This document shows positions 55,564-64,000 of a stretch of DNA of 64,000 bases, piece by piece. The position numbers and the translations under genes are program-made. The stretch covers positions 316,575-380,574 of the forward strand of contig MNCI01013746.1 of NCBI GenBank assembly GCA_015680685.1. Direction: 5' to 3'. How positions within the stretch are numbered: the stretch's first letter is position 1; the number at the start of each line of letters is the position of its first letter. Under the pieces are notes generated by a model. It was not told the DNA's origin. It did no database searches and worked only from the letters and a program-made list of their open reading frames with translations. The stretch comes from Gnetum montanum (lineage: Eukaryota > Streptophyta > Gnetopsida > Gnetales > Gnetaceae).

Positions 55564-57087
55564 AGAAAAACTAAATCACTAAGGATGATAAGTACAAAAC
55601 CTCAAGTGTATGATTTAAGGGAACTAGGGTGCATTTTTTAAACACTTGCTCATGAGTTTAGTCATGGGAGAGATGTCTTATCTTGATTCAGGGTGTTTTT
55701 CAATCTTTTCTCTTACAATTATTTATAATTTCTAATTTTTTGATATACATTTTCAAATTTCTTAATAAATTTTCCCATTATTTTATACTTTTAATTTCTT
55801 AATTCTTTAACATTTTTCTATTCTTTGATGATTTTTAATTTTTAATATTTTTCATTCTTTTCATCTTTTTTCATTATTGCGATCTTTTTTACACTCTGTT
55901 TCATTTTTTGTACATAATTTTTATTATGAATAAAACACAGCAATAATAAGGCAAGATGTAGTCCAATAAGGTGAAGATTTCTCTAATTATCAAGTCATAA
56001 GGAACTAATTATTTATATAGTGAGACCACAACATTCATCCACCCATTCTATTAATAAGAGGTTCTTACCATGGCCATAATGATATTCTTTCCATTACAAA
56101 ACTAAGAATAAACTTGTGATCGTTATGCTTGGATTGAAAAGTGAAGAACCTAGTGGGATTGTGGTGAGTCATGAATTGTTGGCTATGATATCACGTACGT
56201 ACGCCTTATCATAGCCTAGACGTGATATTGTGTATGCGATATCGTAGTCTATCTCCTCGTCTATAAATAAGAGGAAGGTAGATTTGGTAAGGAAGTTTTA
56301 AGTTTTTAAGTTTTAGTTTTAAGTTCTCAGTTAAGTTTTTAGTAGGGACTTTTTGTCAGTTTTTCCTTGTAACCCTTTCTCCCAGTGCATGTCCATAGTG
56401 TGATGATTGTAATTGTATGGCATCCTTATTCGAGTGTGACGTACTTGGACATGCACATGATCGGCAATAAAGATTGAGATTACTTCATCATTGCAACATT
56501 CACTTAGCTTAATTATTTAATTGTTATTGTTATTTATTGCTTTCTTAGTTAATATCTCTCTACCCTTATCTCCTAGTAACGTGGAATGAGTACGACTTAA
56601 TCACGAGCATTTAAGTATGACTACTTGGTAACCCAGTAGTGTACCTAGGCCATGTGCTTGGTAATCCTAGTGGTAGTCGTGCACGAGGTCCAAGATGTGT
56701 ATAGATGATTAAGGAATAGATGATCATCACACTTAGGCTAGTTTAGATTCTCTCTCATTCTCTCTCTTCTAGCTTAGTTGATATTATTTCTAATCATACC
56801 CAGGAGTAACAATAGTGTAGGAACACATCATACACCTCACTCTAGACTAAACCATACATGACAAAGCTAATACTAGTCCAGGTGGGAAGACAGCAAACTG
56901 CAATCTACGAGTAACCGTCTAGATACCACAACTAGTCTGTCTATGGAGTTCAACCAGATCGTGCATGAAGCACTCGTATTCGTATGGTTGAGTGTAGGGG
57001 TACCTCGCCACTCATCAAAATGAAAAGGGTGTGACATCAAGGAGATTTGTGGATTCTCTTAGATTAATGTTTTGAGTTCTATCCTAT
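55564..57087 (+). other. E3 3' untranslated region (with box and T-rich tract)
   Basis: GTTTAGTCATGGGAGAGATG (55656-55675), a T-rich tract (55680-55915) and untranslated sequence matching 720-1000 in reverse complement. Interrupted by the solo LTR 56162-57017. No genes. Confidence 0.6.
56162..57017 (+). repeat. Second solo LTR in E3
   Basis: TGGTGAGTCATGAATTG to CTCGCCACTCATCA, 856 bp. Flanks GATTG (56157-56161) and AAATG (57018-57022) agree at 3 of 5 bases. The interrupted sequence is colinear with 735-760 in reverse complement, which supports a single insertion. TATA CTATAAATAAGAGG (56260-56273), AATAAAGATTGAG near 56467. Sequence close to the element B LTRs. Confidence 0.82.
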
Positions 57088-58010
57088 TGATGAGTGGTGA
57101 GGTACCCCTATGCCCAACCATATGAATCACAAGCATTCATGCATGATTTGGTTGAATTCCATGGATGGGACTAGTTGTGGCATTTAGATCATTATGCCTT
57201 GATTGCAGTTCATTGTCTTTTCACGTGAACTAGTGGTAGCTTTATCATGCATGATTTAGTCCAGTGTGAGGCACATGATTCTTGATGTTGTTTTAGCTTT
57301 ATGCTACTCCTAACAATAATAAAGAAACCATTTTCTTAAACTAATCAACAATGAAAAGTAAAGTCTAAACTAGCCTATGGGTAATGAGTGTGCGTTCCCA
57401 ACTTGTCATACATGTCTTGAATCCACATATCCACTACTAGAATTACCCAAGCACTATGCTATTGAGTAAACCAAGCAATAATGCTACTGGGATTATCAAG
57501 CAAATATGTGTTTATGCTTGAAATTGGTCACACTCATTCCACCAATTCATTAACATGCATGGAAACATAAATATTAACTAAGTAAATAAAACATAAATTG
57601 CATGGGAAGAAAATTTAATCTAACTCAAAGTGCTACGATGAATAAGAATCAATTTTGATCTTATTACCATTCATGGCATGTGTCCAGGTACATTACCACT
57701 CAAATAAGATGTCATACAATTAACTTAAATCCATACTGTGGGTACCCACTGACTATTCTCTAAGACCATGGAATAAAACTACAAGAGTTTGGCTACTCTA
57801 TTGACCAAAGAATGATAATACATAGCAATAGCACGTGTATAAATAGGAAAAAATAGACACTACATCGATGAGGCCAAGATATCGGGGCTAAGACATTAGA
57901 ACCAAGATATTGGAGCCACAATATCACGACTAGGATATCGAGGGTAGGATATTAAAGTTGACCAAAAATTAACTTTTTGTCAGATATCGCAGCCAACTAA
58001 TGATCCATCA
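57088..58010 (-). repeat. Element E5 3' LTR
   Basis: The plus strand runs TGATGAGTGGTGAGG to ACTAATGATCCATCA, 923 bp. Minus-strand U3 begins with GCGATATC and further GATATC/AATATT cores (57860-57990). Beyond 58010 comes a polypurine-side interior that aligns with 4042-4090. Confidence 0.8.
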
Positions 58011-60600
58011 TCTATCCACTACTAAATAAAAACTTGTCCTTGATTTAACACGATAAGATCAAGCTTTCTTTACAAAAAATTTGGAATGATGGGATTATTA
58101 ACTAATGCTAACTACTAACCAAATTTGAGTGCTACATTATAAAATTTTATTTAAGTGCATGCATGCAAAATGATAGAGTGACAAAAAGACTAGATAGATT
58201 TTGAAGATTACAAAATTTGTAGAGGTCTTCAAGAATCTGTTGGAGATGATTCTTCTTGTTGTCACTAGTAGTGGTAGATTTCTAACCTAGATTACTATGT
58301 CGATGCTTCTTTGGTTATGTGGAACATTCTTCAAGCAAGGACTAAAATTTCTTCTCATCATCCCATGGATCTAGTAATCATGCGATGCTTGAGCTACTAT
58401 CTTATATGTGCTACAAATTATCCATGGGCATATCCTCCATTGTCCCTTTCTTCACTTTGTTTCCATGTCTAGCAAAAGACCTTCTTCCTTAGGCATTTCT
58501 TTTACCATCACCTATAGTTACCAAAAGATCAACATTAGTTTTGGTAAATTTTCCTTAATAATTAACCCTTTTTGGATCCCTAAGTTTTCATTAAAGCACA
58601 AGGTGATAACAACATACTATGCCCAAGGCTATGAGGTAACTAAAATCATCAAGTTATTCACATTATTTTGATCTATTATTATTAGTTAGCATGATGTTCA
58701 AAAATAGGATGTTAGAAAAATTTCAAAGCAGACATCCCTAGCCCCCATGACTAAGAAGTGTAACTCTAGAAGCACACAAGTTTTCGAACAATTGAAACCA
58801 AAGGTTTGATTCAGAAGATGGCCAAGAAATATTAAACTTGAAGGATATTTGAATAAAAAAGTAGGAAAAAGTAAAAAGGTAATTGAAGGTGATGAGAAGT
58901 AGTCCCAAGATTATGCATAAATTAAAAGAAACTATGATTAATGTTCTAGAAGATGTGAAGGTTAGTTCAAAGCCATGATCAACAAAAGTTATGCAAGGGG
59001 GTTCTCCCCAAAGTAGGCTCCTTCCATAATGCCCTTACATAACCACTGCTATAGATGTTCATGGGCATCCAAGAAGTTAAATGTAGACCATGTCTTTGTT
59101 CCAAACAACACATAACTACCATGGTTGGGATGTTGTACTATATTACATAAAATCAAAAGCCTCATAATCACATGTAGCAATGAGGTAAATAATGGGATGA
59201 GAAGGGATTGACGAGATAGGGATGTAAGGTACTTGACCATGTCCACAATACATTCTTGAGATAAATGTGATTAAAATGATCAACATACCTATCCGTCCAA
59301 GTTTAAACCAAGTCCATACCATGAACAATGACCTCACATTAATGTGTTCCTTCCTGCCAACCACTATGAGTCCACAACCACCTCAAAGAATAATCATCAC
59401 TCCAAAAAGAGAAGAAAAGAAAAGAAGGAAAGGCCTTAGTTAGAGGGCCGCCTTCAAGCATGGGTAACATGTCTTTCCAAGCCCATAACCAATGCTTGTA
59501 ACCTATTATTGTATCTAAGGGGTGTGCTTTGAATTTCCATTATTATTATTTTTTCTCTTCCTCTTTTTGTTTTGGTCTTTTTTTATTTTTTTTTTACTTC
59601 TTTCTCTTTTTTCTTGGATTTTAAAATTTAATATTTTTTTTGAAATGGGAACCACACCATGCAAAGACATAGCTTCCTATTTATTGGTCAAGGAAGAAGT
59701 GATGATACATTCCAAGAGGAGTCATAAACTACATTAAGGAAGTTAAAAAGAGAACCCAACAAATCCCCTTAAGGTCACACCCTTACCATTACCACTTGGT
59801 CATTCCCTCTTTCTTCAAGGTACAATGATCATTGATTAATTTTAGTTTCATGAAAGAAGAACCAAATTGTTTCCATAAAAAGAACTTTTATTTAGAGAAT
59901 TGAAGGGATGGATGAGGTGGTCTCACTACTTTACACAATTACTAACCCAATCATCTTGATATAATAGCACAAAAACCCAACACATAGCGTTGACTTCTGC
60001 ATCATGACTTAGCAATATTATTAACAAAAACATGAAATACATTCATTACACATAAAGAGGATGACTCAAGAAAAGAGAAAAATATAAAGAAAATAAAAAT
60101 ATTAAGAAATGGAAAACATGTGAAGGATCAAATAATTTTGGAAGAAATAGAAAATTGATAAAAAATTATAAAACAAAAAAGGTGAAAAACACTTATTAGT
60201 TCTTGAACCAGGATGGAGCATCTACCCCATGACTAATCTTATGGTCATACATTTGAGAGATGGACTACATAATCCCCTAGTTACACAACACTGGTTTTCC
60301 ATCTATCATTGTTACTAATTTAATTAATTGCGTGGTAGCACATCTAACATTGGTGATAGTCTTGTTTGGATTATTTGAAGATGTATCTTCATCTAGACTT
60401 GAAGGTATTTTCATTTTGGGGGATCCAGATGTATTTGCTTCTTCTTCTTGATTTTCTATTTTAATCCCTGTATCTTCGTGTTTAATATCATTTTCAGGTG
60501 TATGATCAGAGTGTAAGATATATGTGTCTAAGTCCTCTATTTGGTCCATTTTCTTAAGTTTAGAACTAATAAGCAGATCAATTACCTCCATGCATCTTCA
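58011..60600 (-). mobile_element. Element E5 interior: 3' noncoding region and ORF tail
   Basis: Minus strand: ORF tail 60277-60591 (open, MEVIDLLISSKLKKMDQ, LHSDHTPEND, ending TMIDGKPVLCN), box 60220-60236, A-rich tract 60060-60190, untranslated region closely colinear with that of A (59440-59560 matches 9375-9430; 59005 matches 8915), a second AGTCATGGGGG box at 58741-58755, then 700 bp to the LTR with no clear ORF3. The right end is cut by the E6 LTR. Confidence 0.6.
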
Positions 60601-61449
60601 TAAGTCATGATATCGAACCCCCAATATTGGATTCCCGATATTGGACTTGATATCGAATACGCAATATCAGAGATGCCAAAGCGATATTGGACATGTGATA
60701 TCAGAACTTGTCTCATCACCTATAAATAAAAGACAGGGGCACTTTGTTTCATAGTTAGTTTCTTAGTCCCTTAGCTGAACTCTTACAGTTTTTCCTTTCT
60801 AGAGTTAGAATTATTTCTTAGTGTCCGAAGTAGGAGTCATAAAGTAAACAGATCTTTATTTGAGCATTATGTACCTGAGCACACCTTGTGTCCAGAAATA
60901 AAGACAAACTTTATGATAAACCTTGCAACATTCAGAATAGCTTAATTATTTCATTTAAATGTTATTTACTATTATTTGCTACTCTCATTAATGTTATTTT
61001 TATTGAATTGTTAATGATCAATGAATTAGCACACTCAGTACGACCACTTCGAACATACGTGGAACACTTGGTAACCCAATAACGACTAGCGTTTGGTAAT
61101 CCCAGTAGTGTCACATTAGTTTAGGATGTGTCCGACAAGAGGGAACGAATGCTACTTTAGAACTAATTAGAGCCTAGTTGATTACTTAAATCAAATTAGT
61201 TACTCACTTATTTTATTTCTCCATTTGAACTACCAGGAATGTAAAACATAAAAAACATAAAAATCATATATCTCAAGTTTACTTAACCATACAATTGTGC
61301 CTCACAAGTAAGCTTGGGAAGACAACGATCGCATAACCCATCCTTGTTCTATGTAGGCACATAAGCACTTAATCCTTGGATTTTGACCAAATCACGTGTG
61401 AATGCTCATATTCATATGGTTGGGTATAGGGATACCTCATCGCTCATCA
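60601..61449 (+). repeat. Element E6 5' LTR
   Basis: Starts near TAAGTCATGATATCG (shortened compared with TGATGAATCATGAATTG) and ends CATCGCTCATCA. Palindrome cores GATATCG, CAATATTGG, CGATATTGG (60609-60700), TATA box CTATAAATAAAAG (60720-60732), AATAAAGACAAAC near 60896, two TTGGTAA...CCCA/T AGT repeats (61068-61108). Confidence 0.78.
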
Positions 61450-61450
61450 T

Positions 61451-61468
61451 TAGCACCATTGTTGAGGA
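61451..61468 (+). promoter_or_regulatory. E6 primer-binding site, decayed tRNA-Asp type
   Basis: TAGCACCATTGTTGAGGA, one base after the LTR; 12 of 18 match the expected complement and all six differences are transitions. Confidence 0.6.
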
Positions 61469-61585
61469 TTTTATCATTTATGTGCTGATTAGAACTTAGG
61501 AGATCTTTCTATCATTCGAATGAACCCTTAGGGTTAGTTATCCTACAATCATCGAAAAATAGTATTGCACACTAAATAATCAATC

Positions 61586-63900
61586 ATGTCTCCTTCTTCT
61601 TATGAGAGTGCTTCATTGCCTAGGTCTAACACAATGAACAATTGGAGGTGGAGTACACATGATGATCTACTAGTGCCCTAATAGTTTTGCATCGTATACA
61701 CTCATCCTAATGAGTATATATCAAACTTTACCTTTATCCTCCACCAGCATGAACAAATGCATTGGAGTGATTTAGAAGGTAACATAGTGTTACCTCCCAA
61801 TCACTCAGTCCCAAGCATGCTTCATTGTGCTCTCACACAAATTGGTATGCAACACTTATAGGTAGAGTACGTTGTGCATGAACATGACTTGAGAGAGTAT
61901 CGACCCATGGAAGCACAACACCAAAGGGACCTACAATAGGAGAGACATTACAAATCTATGAAGGGAAAGTGGTCTCAAGATGTTTCGTATGTCCTAAGCA
62001 AAAATGAGGGTGGTGAACCTACCTAAGAAGGTTTTCCACAAAAGAATGTTCCTCTCGTTGATTTCAGTCAAGGGGTTGTGTATCAGAATCTTCACTCAAA
62101 TATTCATAGCCTAGGTTCTAATACCAATGGACACAAAGGATCCAAAAAAGAAACACAAACACATGATAACGACGAACATTCCGATCATAACCATGACCAA
62201 GGCCACGACCACCAAAGAGAAAGTGATAGGCATCGTAATGATGCCAGTCCTCCTTCCTCTTCACCTTCATCATCTACTTCCCCCTCTCCTTTGGGATCTG
62301 AATGTAATTGCAAAGGGCAAGACCATGAGGATAATGGTAAGCAAAATAGAGATCATAGATAAAATAGTCAAGAAAGGGGATGAGGGAATTCTAGAGAGAC
62401 ACGCCACGAAAGAAGGGAGAGTAGGGAACAACATAGGCCTCATAGACACCATAGAAAATACGATCATGATGAACCCCTACTCACCACCTGAAGTATGTTA
62501 GATATAACAAAGGTCATTAGGATTCCAACAAGGCACTAGAAGGATAGTAGGATCAAAAGACTAGACATGAATAACATCCCACGATTTGAAGGGGGATACA
62601 ATGTTGATCCTCAAAACCATCTACAAGCAATTCATGATGCATGTGCCTTGAAAAATATAGAAAATGAGTGACAAAAACTAAAGTTGTTCCCATGGACACT
62701 AATCAAGGAAGCGGAAAGCTGGTACCAATCCTTAGAATTGAAATCCATTCATCGATGGAGTACCATGTTAGAGCTATTCAATGATAAGTATCAAACGTAC
62801 TCCTAAGTGTCCAACCTATGTAAGCAAATCCAAGGATGGAAATAAGGAGGACATGAACCCTTGGATGCTACCATGGGCCGATATTATGCATTATTACATC
62901 GTTGCCCTGGCCATGGTTACTCGCAAAGGGAATAACTATGTCATCTCGTAGATGCACTTAGGTACGAAACATGAAGAACCCTTGCGACTTATGCCCAAGG
63001 GAGGCTATCTGAGCTCAGAGCCCATCAAATACAAAGATTGTTGGAGCAAGTTGCCAATGAGGAAGTAGAGTTAAGGAAAAGAGAAACTGTAGAGGAATAC
63101 AACAGAGATCCTTCCCTCCAAAAGAAGAAAGTTAGATTTTGCGAAGATGAAGAAGAATCACCACTCGAAGAGATGGTGAATAGGAAGACTTTACCCATTC
63201 AAAAATTTGCATTAGAAGTATCAACAAAGGTAGATCAAATCTGGAACTCCCTAGATGATAAATTTCAAACTGTTCTAAAAATAGTAGAGGAGTCTAGAGA
63301 GCAAAGTAGTGACTGGGAAAGAAGGAAAAAGAAAGAAGCTGAGTATGCATGTAACAAGAGTAAGTGCAAAGTTGTTGTCATTGAAGAGGTTGTGGATTTA
63401 GACATAGACAATGATGGTGAATGTGAGATATGCCAATATGACCATCCTAAAGGATGTTGTCCAGTAGTGTCGCATTTGCAAGAGTCTAGGGTGTATGCAC
63501 TAAACCCATGACTAAACATACGGCAAACACCCCGAAGGTTACCTTATCCTCAAGGTAACCCAAGGCAGTTCCACCAACCCTTGACATATTATCTAAGTGG
63601 AGCTCCACCACAACTGAATGAACAGTATCAACAATGGAAACACCCATAATCATGGAGAATTCCATTACCACATCAACAATACCCTTACCATCAACTTGAC
63701 CTATATGAGTACTACGTTCAATAGCCAATCTCTCCACGTGACTTCACTAGTCACATCGCTCCTCATCCTCACTACCAGACCCATGAATACTATAGAACTC
63801 CTTCTCCTAGGAGTGATGTTCCACAAATGTACTATCCTTCTCATCTAACTACACCTCTTCCACACTTAGCTCCATTACCACCTGCTCCAACTATGTAGGG
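61586..63900 (+). pseudogene. gag: E6 gag, long form, partly open
   Basis: Starts MSPSSYESASLPR at 61586. N-terminal part with THPNEYIS, EGNIVLPPNHS and HCALTQIG (61690-61850) as in A. His/Asp/Ser-rich disordered stretch (62078-62362, open). Capsid core with RLDMNNIPRFEGGYNVDPQ (62560-62620), KLKLFPWTLIKEAESWY, HRWSTMLELFNDKY and HRCPGHGY (to 62920). A long open C-terminal part 63038-63511 with KVRFCEDEEESPLEEMVNRK, a coiled coil, and an intact-looking knuckle CEICQYDHPKGCCP (63423-63465). The Pro/Gln/Tyr-rich tail follows to the window edge. This is the best-preserved gag in the window; it has stops at 61683, 61858 and elsewhere. Pol, if present, lies beyond 64000. Confidence 0.75.
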
Positions 63901-64000
63901 TGAGCTTCTTGCTCAGTTGTAGCAACATAACACTACAAGGGATATCAACTCTCAACCTACTATTGGTTTGGATAACCGATCAAGAAGAGACCTTTCTTTA

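Larger units (their letters stand above)
51736..57087 (+). mobile_element. Element E3: pol-less Athila-like element, carrying two solo LTRs and truncated at its 3' end
   Basis: 5' LTR 51736-52637, PBS 52639-52656, gag 52770-53960, protease remnant about 54130-54360, ORF tail 54360-54672 and 55564-55650, box 55656-55676, T-rich tract 55680-55915, untranslated region to 57087. Interrupted by solo LTRs 54678-55558 and 56162-57017 and cut off by the E5 LTR at 57088, so its ORF3 and 3' LTR are not in the window. Confidence 0.7.

Noticed and set aside
62127-62501. Second plus-strand frame and the minus-strand ORFs at 62270 and 63265-63737
   Set aside because: 62078-62362 and 63038-63511 carry the gag motifs. 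The frame of 62127-62501 takes over only at its end, where a frameshift seems to lie; the minus ORFs are shadows.

Overview
The window looks like plant nuclear DNA from a large, repeat-rich genome. It is AT-rich and almost all of it consists of LTR retrotransposons stacked inside one another. I found no host gene, rRNA or intact tRNA gene. The species cannot be told from the sequence. Five runs of N mark assembly gaps (7781, 12128, 16795, 17849-18222, 37834-37941).

One Ty3/gypsy superfamily dominates. I call it Athila-like because its primer-binding sites resemble the 3' end of plant tRNA-Asp and because its gag and integrase tail follow the Athila layout. Its LTRs are about 850-920 bp, start TGATGA, end CTCATCA, carry a TATA box and an AATAAA signal, and have an unusual array of GCGATATCGC palindromes just upstream of the TATA box. 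Element A (7376-17167, minus) is the only copy with pol. It has gag, protease, reverse transcriptase, RNase H and integrase, all recognisable and all broken by stops and frameshifts. The other copies (B, E0, E1, E2, E3) keep gag and sometimes protease but lack reverse transcriptase and integrase; E5 and E6 are cut short and cannot be judged. B, E1 and E2 instead carry a separate 3' gene, here called ORF3. It encodes a coiled-coil protein and lies behind what looks like an internal promoter built like the LTR U3.

Layout: 1-144 end of a plus-strand LTR; 145-1848 fragment E0 (minus); 1554-4152 a 1.3 kb tandem duplication carrying two LTRs; 4042-6550 and 32612-36720 element E1 (minus), split by element B (plus, 6556-32606). 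B is itself split twice: A sits in its 5' LTR (TSD GTATG), and element T (22925-31667, TSD CTATC) sits behind its ORF3. T belongs to another gypsy group, has 1.75-1.8 kb LTRs and encodes only gag. 36720-43401 is E2 (minus); 43402-43976 a partial LTR; 44290-44703 the C-terminal end of a chromovirus pol; 44704-47987 probable chromoviral LTR sequence with a SINE; 47988-49867 two fused LTRs; 49868-51735 unassigned DNA with SINE-like and gag-like scraps; 51736-57087 E3 (plus) holding two solo LTRs; 57088-60600 E5 (minus); 60601-64000 the start of E6 (plus).

Together the copies suggest one retrotransposon system with autonomous members (A, perhaps E6) and shortened members that keep gag for packaging, exchange pol for ORF3, and rely on the autonomous members for reverse transcription and integration. 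All copies appear decayed: most differences seen are transitions, as expected for methylated, silenced repeats. All family assignments are by eye from motifs; no database search was done.
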